DNA of 46,297 nt. Source: an uncultured Paraglaciecola sp. GTDB lineage: Bacteria; Pseudomonadota; Gammaproteobacteria; Enterobacterales; Alteromonadaceae. The notes beneath the pieces were generated by a model. That model was not told the origin of the DNA, made no database searches, and saw only the letters and a program-made list of their open reading frames with translations. The DNA lies in assembly GCF_913020055.1 (NCBI RefSeq), contig NZ_CAJWCF010000024.1, positions 1 through 46,297 of the forward strand, read 5' to 3'. Shown here in pieces: positions 1-7,107 of the stretch; the stretch's first letter is position 1; every line of letters starts with the position of its first letter. The translations under genes were made by a program, and so were the position numbers.

Positions 1-471
1 ATTGTCGCTTGGGTCATTGGGTTGGGCTTGTTAACCCTATTGTTTGATGATCAGCTTGCTAAGCAGTTTAATCCTAATGCCGAGCCTATCTCGTCATCTA
101 GTCAAGGTGTACAAGAGGTGCGGCTCAAACAAAATCGCGCTGGACATTATGTCAGTGGTGGGGCTATTAATGGTCAACCCGTAATATTTTTATTAGATAC
201 TGGGGCTACTCACGTATCTGTGCCTATGCATTTAGCCGAGCAACTTAACTTGCAAAAGGGCAGTCTGTCTTGGGTGCAAACCGCCAATGGCCGTGTACAA
301 GTAGCGCAGACTAACATTCAACGATTGTCTATTGGTGATATTCAATTAGATAATGTCAGAGCTAACTTAAATCCCGGTTTTAGAGATAATGAAATACTGC
401 TGGGAATGAGTGCATTAAAACAATTAGAATTTAGCCAAAAAGGCGATTGGTTAATTTTACGTAACCTATAA
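1..471 (+). CDS. retropepsin-like aspartic protease (TIGR02281-type), 5' end outside window
   Basis: The reading frame is open from the first base, so the gene starts upstream of the window. The first 15 or so visible residues are hydrophobic and form a membrane anchor. After a polar linker comes a retropepsin-like fold with the catalytic motif FLLDTGATHVSVP (DTGA encoded at about 196-207) and a C-terminal ILLGMSALKQLEF segment typical of the family. Single-domain, membrane-anchored clan AA aspartic proteases of this kind are common in proteobacteria; their substrates are mostly unknown. The stop lies 44 nt before nadC on the same strand, so the two may be co-transcribed. An in-frame TTG at position 22 sits inside the membrane segment and is unlikely to be the true start. 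Confidence 0.8.
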   Translation: MVAWVIGLGLLTLLFDDQLAKQFNPNAEPISSSSQGVQEVRLKQNRAGHYVSGGAINGQPVIFLLDTGATHVSVPMHLAEQLNLQKGSLSWVQTANGRVQVAQTNIQRLSIGDIQLDNVRANLNPGFRDNEILLGMSALKQLEFSQKGDWLILRNL

Positions 472-515
472 GCCACTAAACCTTCTTATGTTAAGAGAGT
501 CGTATTAGAGAACCT

Positions 516-1376
516 ATGCAAGATATAGATATTAAATCAGCCGTTGAAATTGCGTTGTCAGAAGATTTAAACGGACAACATCCAGACATTGGCGACATTA
601 CCGCTAATTTGATCCCCGTTACCCAAAGTATTACAGCCGATATTATCACCCGTGAAGATTGTGTGTTAGCTGGCGCGGCTTGGGTCACAGAAACGTTTAG
701 GCAACTTAACAAGGATATTAAGTTGAATTGGTATGTGAAAGATGGCGACCAGTTAAAAGCTAACCAATCAATAGTTAGAGTGAGCGGTAATGCTAGGCAT
801 ATACTAACGGGTGAACGCACAGCGTTAAATTTTTTACAAACACTTTCAGGCACGGCAACAGTCGTTGCAAAATGTGTAAAAGAGTTAGCGGGTACCAATA
901 CACAATTATTAGACACCCGTAAAACGATACCTGGTATGCGCCTCGCGCAAAAGTATGCTGTGACCTGTGGTGGTGGTAAAAATCACCGTATGGGGGTATT
1001 CGATGCTTACCTGATAAAAGAAAACCATATTCTAGCTTGTGGTTCGATACAGGCCGCGGTAACTAAAGCAAAGGAACAACACGCAGATTTACTCGTGGAA
1101 GTAGAAGTTGAAAATATTCAAGAATTACATCAAGCAATTGAAGCTAAGGCCGACATTGTGATGTTAGACAATTTTAACTTAGACATGCTGAAGCAGGCGG
1201 TCATTGTCAACAAAGGTCAGTGCAAGCTAGAAGTTTCGGGCAATATTACTATTGATAGGTTAAAAAAATTATCTGCATTAGGAGTGGACTTTATTTCCTC
1301 CGGAGCGCTTACTAAGCATGTTCAAGCGATAGATTTGTCCTTAAGAGTAATTGAAACTCGTTCTTCGAAGCTTTGA
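516..1376 (+). CDS. nadC: nicotinate-nucleotide diphosphorylase (quinolinate phosphoribosyltransferase)
   Basis: This enzyme converts quinolinate and PRPP to nicotinate mononucleotide in cytosolic de novo NAD synthesis. The 286-residue protein has the family's usual length and motifs: LNFLQTLSGTAT near residue 105, DTRKTIPG (133-140), GGGKNHRMG (152-160) and KENH (168-171), which bind quinolinate and PRPP phosphates, then EVEVEN and VMLDNF in the barrel. The neighbourhood (pilA, pilC, pilD, coaE, zapD, yacG downstream) matches the conserved gammaproteobacterial nadC locus, although the usual divergent ampD is replaced here by a same-strand retropepsin-like gene. Confidence 0.97.
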   Translation: MQDIDIKSAVEIALSEDLNGQHPDIGDITANLIPVTQSITADIITREDCVLAGAAWVTETFRQLNKDIKLNWYVKDGDQLKANQSIVRVSGNARHILTGERTALNFLQTLSGTATVVAKCVKELAGTNTQLLDTRKTIPGMRLAQKYAVTCGGGKNHRMGVFDAYLIKENHILACGSIQAAVTKAKEQHADLLVEVEVENIQELHQAIEAKADIVMLDNFNLDMLKQAVIVNKGQCKLEVSGNITIDRLKKLSALGVDFISSGALTKHVQAIDLSLRVIETRSSKL

Positions 1377-1467
1377 TTGTTGTGCTTATATAATAGCTTG
1401 TAAAAGAATGTTTGGAAAAAGAATGACAGGTCTGTTTTGAAGGTGAATTTTTATGGCTCAGACTTAG

Positions 1468-1511
1468 GTATGTATCTGCATACTTGTCAGATGCTCAACT
1501 CGTTCTATACT
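1468..1511 (+). promoter_or_regulatory. sigma70-type promoter and small palindrome ahead of pilA
   Basis: TTGTCA at 1484-1489 and TATACT at 1506-1511 are separated by 16 bp, each matching five of six bases of the sigma70 consensus. They lie about 90 nt upstream of the pilin start, leaving a leader of ordinary length. An inverted repeat GTATG-N6-CATAC (1468-1483) abuts the -35 box and could bind a regulator. I found no convincing sigma54 -24/-12 element, which some pilA genes use. Confidence 0.55.
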
Positions 1512-1600
1512 GAACAGGAATTCAAAAACAACGCCCTAACTCGGCAACCGGCAAAACTTTTAAAACTTAATTTTACACAAAATGTGTTGGAGATAAAACC

Positions 1601-2029
1601 ATGAACATGACTCAAATGAATAATGCAAAAAAACAAGGCGGCTTCACTTTAATCGAATTGATGATTGTTGTGGCTATTATCGGTATTTTGGCAGCGATTG
1701 CTTTACCAGCCTACCAGTCTTATACAGAAAAAGCGCGTTTTACTGAAGTAACTAACGCCACTTCAGCAGCAAAAACCGCGGTTGAAATATGTGTGCAAAT
1801 GGGCACACCTCTTCTTAGCTGTGTTGGCGGTTCTAATGGCGTTCCAGCAGACATCACTGCAGCTGCAGGGATTGTTGGATTAACTACTGCGGCAAGTGGT
1901 GTAATCACAGCGATAAAAGCTACAGATTCAACTATTACAGGTACGGGTAGTTATACATTGACTCCTACAGTGACTGGTAGTGGCAACTTAACTTGGGGCA
2001 TTGCTTGCGACCCAACTACACTTTGCTAA
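1601..2029 (+). CDS. pilA: type IV major pilin precursor
   Basis: This is the structural subunit of a type IVa pilus. Its 14-residue leader ends in Gly-Gly, followed by the class III processing site G^FTLIEL; mature Phe1 and Glu5 are present, then the hydrophobic alpha1 helix ([21 protein letters not shown]). The mature protein of about 128 residues ends in CDPTTLC, which probably forms the C-terminal disulfide loop. A GGAG sequence precedes the ATG at 1601. The gene has its own promoter and a strong terminator, so it is probably a separate, highly expressed unit. The prepilin peptidase that should process it is encoded at 3418-4311. Confidence 0.93.
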   Translation: MNMTQMNNAKKQGGFTLIELMIVVAIIGILAAIALPAYQSYTEKARFTEVTNATSAAKTAVEICVQMGTPLLSCVGGSNGVPADITAAAGIVGLTTAASGVITAIKATDSTITGTGSYTLTPTVTGSGNLTWGIACDPTTLC

Positions 2030-2051
2030 GTTTATAACTTTTCAGAAATAT

Positions 2052-2075
2052 AGCCCGGACTCTCCGGGCTTTTTT
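2052..2075 (+). terminator. intrinsic terminator of pilA
   Basis: A perfect 8-bp stem AGCCCGGA / TCCGGGCT with a 3-nt loop is followed by a run of T. It lies 22 nt after the pilA stop and 30 nt before pilC, so it separates abundant pilin mRNA from the assembly genes. Confidence 0.9.
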
Positions 2076-2105
2076 GATTTAGAACTTGAATAAGTAAGGT
2101 AAATT

Positions 2106-3314
2106 ATGGCTACTGCACCCACAATATTTGTCTACAACGGCTCCAATAGACGCGGCCAGATGGTTAAGGGCGAGATTTCCGCTACTTCCATTGTTGAGGC
2201 TAAGAATCAGCTTCGTAGGCAAGGCATTTCAGCTAAAAAAGTCAAAAAGCTAGCTAAACCCCTGTTGGGCGGAGGCGATAAAATTAAAGCAGTAGATATT
2301 GCTCTTATTTCAAGGCAAATAGCTACTATGTTAAGTGCTGGTGTTACATTGATTCAAACCTTAGATATGATCGCTTCGGGACATGCAAATAGGAAAATGC
2401 GAGAGTTATTGGGTGAAATTGGCGCTAGTGTTAGCGCAGGTAACCCCCTTTCAGAGACGTTGCGTAAACACCCGGATTATTTTGATGACTTATATTGCGA
2501 TTTAGTGGAAACCGGCGAGCAGTCAGGAGCGTTAGAAACTATCTACGATCGGATTGCAATCTATAAAGAAAAAGCCGAAGCCCTTAAGTCCAAAATCAAA
2601 AAAGCGATGTTTTACCCTATAGCGGTTGTTGTTGTGGCGTTTATTGTTACGACCATTCTGCTGATTTTCGTGGTGCCTCAGTTTGAAGAGATTTTCTCTA
2701 GTTTTGGTGCTGAGTTGCCAGCGTTTACTCAGTTTGTTTTAGGTATTTCTCGGTTTATGCAAGATTATGGTTTGGTTGTAGGCGGTGTCGTCTTTGCAGC
2801 AGGCGCTCTTTTTGCTAGAGCCCATAAAAAATCATTGAAACTCAGAGATTGGGTGGATGCTAAAACCTTGAAGATCCCAGTTATTGGTGAAATTCTTAAA
2901 AAAGCCTCTGTTGCTAGATTTACCCGTACTTTGGCGACTACTTTTGCTGCTGGTGTTCCTCTTATCGGCGCATTAGATTCTGCCGCGGGTGCTGCGGGTA
3001 ACTCAGTATTTCGTGATGCCATTTTATTTGTCAAAAAAGAAGTATCTGGTGGTATTCCTATGAATGTCGCCATGCGCACTACAGCGGTGTTTCCTGAAAT
3101 GGTGGTGCAGATGATTGCCATTGGTGAAGAAGCGGGTGCGGTTGATGAGATGTTAAGCAAAGTCGCAACCATATATGAAGCCGAGGTCGACGATATGGTG
3201 GATGGTTTAACTAGTCTACTAGAGCCAATGATTATGGCCGTTCTGGGTGTGGTAATTGGTGGATTAATTGTTGCTATGTACTTGCCAATATTTGAAATGG
3301 GTAACGTGGTTTAA
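2106..3314 (+). CDS. pilC: type IV pilus inner-membrane platform protein PilC
   Basis: PilC forms the inner-membrane platform on which the pilus motor ATPases act. The 402-residue protein carries two T2SSF repeats (roughly residues 70-190 and 270-395). The hydrophobic helices are typical: MFYPIAVVVVAFIVTTILLIFVV in the middle and GVVIGGLIVAMYLPIF at the end. The family marker ARFTRTLATTFAAGVPLIGALD lies before the second repeat. AAGTAAGG precedes the ATG at 2106. The extension ATPase gene pilB, normally directly upstream, is missing here; only 76 nt separate pilA and pilC. Confidence 0.95.
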   Translation: MATAPTIFVYNGSNRRGQMVKGEISATSIVEAKNQLRRQGISAKKVKKLAKPLLGGGDKIKAVDIALISRQIATMLSAGVTLIQTLDMIASGHANRKMRELLGEIGASVSAGNPLSETLRKHPDYFDDLYCDLVETGEQSGALETIYDRIAIYKEKAEALKSKIKKAMFYPIAVVVVAFIVTTILLIFVVPQFEEIFSSFGAELPAFTQFVLGISRFMQDYGLVVGGVVFAAGALFARAHKKSLKLRDWVDAKTLKIPVIGEILKKASVARFTRTLATTFAAGVPLIGALDSAAGAAGNSVFRDAILFVKKEVSGGIPMNVAMRTTAVFPEMVVQMIAIGEEAGAVDEMLSKVATIYEAEVDDMVDGLTSLLEPMIMAVLGVVIGGLIVAMYLPIFEMGNVV

Positions 3315-3346
3315 CGTTTTTACTTAATCAACAGTCTTCTACCTCA

Positions 3347-3376
3347 TAGCTTGCCGGATAAAATTCTGGCAAGCTA
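3347..3376 (+). repeat. intercistronic hairpin between pilC and pilD
   Basis: An inverted repeat TAGCTTGCC / GGCAAGCTA (9-bp stem, 12-nt loop) lies in the 103-nt gap between pilC and pilD. No T-run follows, so it is not an obvious terminator. It may influence mRNA stability or differential expression of pilC and pilD. Confidence 0.55.
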
Positions 3377-3417
3377 CTCTCAATAATATTTATCTCTAAC
3401 TTTTTATAAGTCTATTT

Positions 3418-4311
3418 ATGCAAGCATCGTTTCAATTAATGGCTGAATCACCGGCCTTTTTTATGGGTTTTGTGTTTATCGTCAGTTTGATGGTGGGCAG
3501 TTTTCTAAATGTGGTGATCTATCGTTTGCCCGTTATGATGGAAAAATCTTGGAAGGCCGAAATAGCCGAGTATACGGCTTCACAAAATGTAGAGTCACCT
3601 GCTACAACAAGCCCTGCAGAACCCCCATTCAACTTGGTCAAACCTGACTCAACTTGTCCAAAATGCCAGCACAAAATTAGAGCGTGGGAAAATATACCTT
3701 TAATTAGTTGGTTAGTGTTAAGGGGTAAATGTAGTCAATGTAAGAATCCAATTTCTATCCGTTACCCTTTAGTTGAGCTAGCCACTGGTTTATTGTCAAC
3801 TTTGGTCGCCTGGCATTTTGGTTTTGGTTTAGCGGGTTTTGCCGCAGTCGTAGCCACGTGGTTGTTGATAGCCATGACCTTTATTGATTTAGATACCATG
3901 TTATTACCCGATCAATTAACGCTATCGCTATTGTGGTTAGGCTTATTACTAAGTATCGAGAGTCCTTTTGTCACTAGCCAAGACGCCTTAATTGGTGCTG
4001 CGTTGGGTTACCTAAGTTTGTGGAGTCTGTACTGGGCGTTTAAATTGCTAACCGGCAAAGAAGGCATGGGATATGGTGATTTTAAATTGCTGGCCGCAAT
4101 AGGCGCTTGGGTAGGATGGCAACATTTGCCAGTGGTGATTTTGTTGTCTTCATTTGTTGGCGCGGTTGTTGGGGTGACCTTGCTAACAGTGCAAGGTAAA
4201 GATAAGAGTCATCCAATTCCATTTGGCCCTTATTTAGCCGCGGCCGGTTGGTTAACCTTACTATATGGTGATTGGATAGTGACTCAATATTGGCGGTGGA
4301 TGTTGCCATGA
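3418..4311 (+). CDS. pilD: prepilin leader peptidase / N-methyltransferase
   Basis: PilD is an inner-membrane aspartate protease that removes the prepilin leader and methylates the new N-terminus. The 297-residue protein has the early motif GSFLNVVIYRLP, a zinc tetrad Cys80-X2-Cys83-X21-Cys105-X2-Cys108, and the two catalytic aspartate motifs FIDLDTMLLPDQ (157-166) and GMGYGDFKLL (Asp221). Several transmembrane segments follow. Its TGA stop is embedded in an ATGA that starts a tiny frame leading into coaE, so the two genes are very probably co-translated. Confidence 0.96.
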   Translation: MQASFQLMAESPAFFMGFVFIVSLMVGSFLNVVIYRLPVMMEKSWKAEIAEYTASQNVESPATTSPAEPPFNLVKPDSTCPKCQHKIRAWENIPLISWLVLRGKCSQCKNPISIRYPLVELATGLLSTLVAWHFGFGLAGFAAVVATWLLIAMTFIDLDTMLLPDQLTLSLLWLGLLLSIESPFVTSQDALIGAALGYLSLWSLYWAFKLLTGKEGMGYGDFKLLAAIGAWVGWQHLPVVILLSSFVGAVVGVTLLTVQGKDKSHPIPFGPYLAAAGWLTLLYGDWIVTQYWRWMLP

Positions 4312-4339
4312 GTGGTGCTTGTTATGAGTGGTGCTTGTT
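4308..4339 (+). repeat. 16-bp perfect tandem duplication at the pilD/coaE junction
   Basis: The unit ATGAGTGGTGCTTGTT occurs twice back to back (4308-4323 and 4324-4339). A third, partial copy (ATGAG) begins at the coaE start. The two copies together add 32 bp, which is not a multiple of three, so the duplication moved the coaE start away from the pilD stop without joining the frames. Confidence 0.95.
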
Positions 4340-4343
4340 ATGA
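4308..4343 (+). other. 11-codon mini-ORF relaying pilD stop to coaE start
   Basis: An ATG at 4308 overlaps the pilD TGA (ATGA). It reads 11 codons (MSGACYEWCLL) and stops at TGA 4341-4343, which overlaps the coaE ATG at 4340 (ATGA again). Termination-reinitiation could thus pass ribosomes from pilD to coaE. The mini-ORF consists almost entirely of the 16-bp tandem duplication described separately. No peptide function is claimed. Confidence 0.5.
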
Positions 4344-4960
4344 GCGATTATGTTGTTGGAATTAGCGGTGGTATCGGCAGCGGTAAAACCACAGTGACTA
4401 ATTTATTTGCAGAATACGGCATTGAGGTGATTGATGCTGACTTGATTGCCAGAGAAGTAGTTGAGCCTGGTACTCTGGGCCTTAGCGCAATAATTGATAA
4501 ATTTGGTCAGTCAGTTCTTGATGATACAGGACACTTAAATAGGGCGACCCTGCGAACTCTGGTTTTTAACGATATTGCTGTTAAGGATTGGCTAAATCAA
4601 CTTTTACATCCCCTCATAAGAGAGCAAATGTTAGTGCAGACTGAAAATGCCAAATCAGTATATTGCCTTTTGAGCGTGCCATTGTTGGTTGAAAATAAGT
4701 TATATGAGCAAGTTGATAGGGTGGTGATTGTAGATGTGGATGAACAAGTGCAACTACAAAGAACGGTATTGCGAGACAAAACCAATGAACAACAAATTCG
4801 TGCAATTATGGCTGCCCAAGCAACCAGACAGCAACGTTTAGCCGTGACTGATGACGTGATTGATAACAACGGCCAAACTGAAGATTTAGCCAAACAAGTC
4901 ACGCAATTACACAAACATTATTTGTTGTTAGCACAACAAAAACAAATATCTGTTAAATAG
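4340..4960 (+). CDS. coaE: dephospho-CoA kinase
   Basis: CoaE phosphorylates dephospho-CoA, the last step of coenzyme A synthesis in the cytosol. Starting at ATG 4340 gives 206 residues, the usual length, with the P-loop GGIGSGKT at residues 10-17, the substrate-binding IDADLIAREVVEPG segment and the lid region near VLRDKTNEQQIRAIMAAQ. Two GTG codons upstream (4328, 4331) are in frame, but they fall in the duplicated junction and would only add four residues. Placement after pilD and before zapD and yacG is the standard gammaproteobacterial order. Confidence 0.95.
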   Translation: MSDYVVGISGGIGSGKTTVTNLFAEYGIEVIDADLIAREVVEPGTLGLSAIIDKFGQSVLDDTGHLNRATLRTLVFNDIAVKDWLNQLLHPLIREQMLVQTENAKSVYCLLSVPLLVENKLYEQVDRVVIVDVDEQVQLQRTVLRDKTNEQQIRAIMAAQATRQQRLAVTDDVIDNNGQTEDLAKQVTQLHKHYLLLAQQKQISVK

Positions 4961-5065
4961 AGATTGATTTTAGCCTATTGATTTGACTAAAAATTCTTTA
5001 CAATACTTATTCACAACATATGTCCACGGCATGTGTCGCAGGTTAACCATAATAAACAGGTCATC

Positions 5066-5818
5066 ATGTCTCAAGCAATTTACGAATTTCCACTCAATGA
5101 AAAGGTACGTACTTACCTTAGGCTTGAGCAGTTATTTAAGCAGCTTGAACAGGGTAAAATTGCAAGTGAAGATTGGCAATATATTAACTTTCTAGACTGT
5201 CTTTTCACTTTACTGGATTTGTCAGAACGCATTGATTTGCGCAACGACGTGCTTAAAGACATTGAGTCACACGAAAAAAATCTGGTTATTTGGTCGCAAC
5301 ATCCAAATATAGATGACGAAGCACTACAATTTGCTTTACAAAAAATTCTTCGTTTACGTGAGTCATTAAAAAGTAATAAAAAAGTCGGCGCAGAACTTAA
5401 AGAAGATAGATTCTTAGCCTCCATTAGACAGCGTTTTTCTATTCCTGGTGGTACCTGTAGTTTTGATTTACCCAATTTACATTATTGGTTGCAACAACCT
5501 AATGACAACAAGCAACACGATATAAACCTTTGGTTACAAGAGCTCACCCCTATTCAACAAGCAATGGAGATCACTCTGTCGTTTCTACGAGAAAGAGGGC
5601 GTTTTAGCGAAGTTGAAGCTGAAAAAGGTTTTTTCCAAGGTATTGCAGAAGATAAAAATGAGCTGATCCGTGTGTTAAGTTCAACCGACGCAGGGTATTA
5701 CCCTATGCTTTCAGGTAATAAATATCGCTATGCCATTCGTTTTACTTTGTTTACCCCTACCATGCAAGGTAGCTCTTCTGTCGACAGTAAGGTGAGTTTT
5801 AAGCTGGCGTGTTGTTAA
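5066..5818 (+). CDS. zapD: cell division protein ZapD
   Basis: ZapD is a cytosolic protein that cross-links FtsZ filaments at the division ring. The start chosen is ATG 5066 (MSQAIYEFPLNEKVRTYLRLEQLF), which matches the conserved family N-terminus and gives 250 residues, near the usual 245-250; an in-frame upstream ATG at 5033 would add an unconserved 11-residue tail. The conserved SIPGGTCSFDLPNLHYWL and the C-terminal VRFTLF-like strand are present. It is followed after 36 nt by yacG, its usual partner. Confidence 0.94.
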   Translation: MSQAIYEFPLNEKVRTYLRLEQLFKQLEQGKIASEDWQYINFLDCLFTLLDLSERIDLRNDVLKDIESHEKNLVIWSQHPNIDDEALQFALQKILRLRESLKSNKKVGAELKEDRFLASIRQRFSIPGGTCSFDLPNLHYWLQQPNDNKQHDINLWLQELTPIQQAMEITLSFLRERGRFSEVEAEKGFFQGIAEDKNELIRVLSSTDAGYYPMLSGNKYRYAIRFTLFTPTMQGSSSVDSKVSFKLACC

Positions 5819-5854
5819 ACTTTTCTATATTTCTATTCGAGGTTTTTTATTCCT

Positions 5855-6097
5855 ATGCCAACTACGGTCAATTGTCCTAACTGCAAAAAACAAGTGACAT
5901 GGATCCAAAGTAATCTTTTTCGTCCGTTTTGTAGTAAAACATGTCAGTTAATCGATTTAGGTGAATGGGCCGACGAGGAAAAAACCATTCCGTGTGGTGC
6001 AAACAAAGATCAAGAAACGATTAAATTGCCAGATTTCGATATTGAAGACATAGAAGCTATGTTAATTGAACAGTCTGAAGATTTTTTTAAGGATTGA
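5855..6097 (+). CDS. yacG: DNA gyrase inhibitor YacG (zinc-binding)
   Basis: YacG is a small zinc protein that binds GyrB and inhibits gyrase in Escherichia coli. The 80-residue protein shows the zinc ligands Cys7-X2-Cys10-X15-Cys26-X3-Cys30 in [10 protein letters not shown] and [17 protein letters not shown], followed by an acidic tail. It is the last gene of the coaE-zapD-yacG cluster. A GAGG sequence lies upstream of the ATG. Confidence 0.95.
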   Translation: MPTTVNCPNCKKQVTWIQSNLFRPFCSKTCQLIDLGEWADEEKTIPCGANKDQETIKLPDFDIEDIEAMLIEQSEDFFKD

Positions 6098-6114
6098 TTA
6101 GGCTCTGTTGACCA

Positions 6115-6164
6115 TTCATATCTCGGCGATATATGAAAAGTTAATAGGCTATCTAGATTAACTT
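6115..6164 (+). promoter_or_regulatory. two adjacent inverted repeats upstream of the peroxiredoxin gene
   Basis: The first repeat, TTCATAT-N9-ATATGAA (6115-6137), follows the yacG stop closely. The second, AAGTTAAT-N11-ATTAACTT (6138-6164), has perfect 8-bp arms and a T-N11-A layout like LysR-type sites. Both lie 85-135 nt before the peroxiredoxin-glutaredoxin start. The classical OxyR pattern ATAG-N7-CTAT does not align, so the binding protein is unknown. Confidence 0.4.
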
Positions 6165-6249
6165 AATCGGTATTAATTATTTTAAATGATTAATAAAAAT
6201 ATGTATCTTAGCCTCACTTAATTTTATTAATTTTAGATTGGAGAAAAAT

Positions 6250-6990
6250 ATGTCTAACCCAAATTTTGAAGATAAATCAGGACAAGCCGTACCACAATGT
6301 AGTTTTGCTGCACGCGTTAATGATGAGTGGGTGAAACTCACTACTGACGACCTGTTTAAAGGCAAAACAGTAGTTGTTTTCTCTTTACCTGGAGCCTTTA
6401 CTCCTACTTGTTCTTCTACGCATTTACCTCGTTATAATGAATTGGCCAAAACTTTTAAAGCCAATGGCGTAGACGATATTATTTGTTTGTCTGTTAACGA
6501 TACATTTGTCATGAACGCTTGGGCAGAAGACCAAGAATCGGATAATGTGACGCTAATTCCTGATGGAAATGGTGAATTTACCGATGGTATGGGTTTATTG
6601 GTAGATAAATCTGAAATTGGTTTTGGTAAGCGCAGCTGGCGTTATTCCATGCTGGTTAAAGATGGCATAGTAGACAAGATGTTTATTGAACCAGATTTAC
6701 CAGGTGACCCCTTTGAAGTATCAGATGCAGATACTATGCTGGCTTATGTTGCCCCAGAAGCGAAGTGCTCGGTAGCGACTGCTATTTTGACCAAACCAGG
6801 TTGTCCTTTCTGTGCTAAAGCGAAAAACTTGCTTGATGAAAAAGGTTTTGAATACGAAGAGTTGGTTATGGGTAAAGAAGTATCGTTTACTACGCTTAAG
6901 GCTCTTTCTGGTAGCGAATCTTGGCCTCAGGTATTTATCGGCGGCAAGTTAATCGGCGGTTCTGACGATTTAGAAGCGTATTTCGCCTAA
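6250..6990 (+). CDS. glutathione-dependent peroxiredoxin 5-glutaredoxin fusion
   Basis: This is a hybrid peroxidase: a Prx5 domain reduces hydroperoxides and is recycled with glutathione through a fused glutaredoxin domain, as in the Haemophilus influenzae hybrid Prx5. The 246-residue protein has the peroxidatic motif PGAFTPTCSSTHLP (Cys54) in residues 1-165 and a dithiol glutaredoxin motif KPGCPFCAKAK (Cys185, Cys188) in the last 75 residues. The start chosen is ATG 6250, seven nt after GGAG; an in-frame TTG at 6238 overlaps that ribosome-binding site. It stands alone between a palindrome-rich leader and a strong terminator. Confidence 0.95.
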   Translation: MSNPNFEDKSGQAVPQCSFAARVNDEWVKLTTDDLFKGKTVVVFSLPGAFTPTCSSTHLPRYNELAKTFKANGVDDIICLSVNDTFVMNAWAEDQESDNVTLIPDGNGEFTDGMGLLVDKSEIGFGKRSWRYSMLVKDGIVDKMFIEPDLPGDPFEVSDADTMLAYVAPEAKCSVATAILTKPGCPFCAKAKNLLDEKGFEYEELVMGKEVSFTTLKALSGSESWPQVFIGGKLIGGSDDLEAYFA

Positions 6991-7004
6991 ATTTTCTAAT
7001 GATT

Positions 7005-7033
7005 AAAAATGGCGCTTATAAGCGCCATTTTTT
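7005..7033 (+). terminator. intrinsic terminator of the peroxiredoxin-glutaredoxin gene
   Basis: A perfect 12-bp stem (AAAAATGGCGCT / AGCGCCATTTTT) with a TATA loop ends in seven T residues, 14 nt after the stop codon. An in-frame ATG at 7009 of the next gene lies within this stem and is therefore not its start. Confidence 0.92.
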
Positions 7034-7107
7034 GTGTCTGTAAATTAGTAAATCGCTACACAACTGGATATAGTAGTGGGCTACTCAATAATACAAGTTC
7101 ACTCTTA

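Noticed and set aside
491..916. Long minus-strand frame inside nadC
   Set aside because: It is the antisense shadow of a well-supported gene, with no start signal of its own.
1377..1600. sigma54 promoter for pilA
   Set aside because: No GG-N10-GC pattern with adequate match was found, whereas a good sigma70 pair is present.
4597..4914. Minus-strand frame inside coaE
   Set aside because: Shadow of coaE with no homology-like features.
6098..6249. OxyR binding site before the peroxiredoxin gene
   Set aside because: I tried to place ATAG-N7-CTAT repeats and they do not align; only an unassigned palindrome is reported.
7009..7107. Upstream ATG as start of the alpha/beta hydrolase
   Set aside because: It falls inside the perfect terminator stem of the previous gene and would precede the clear signal peptide.
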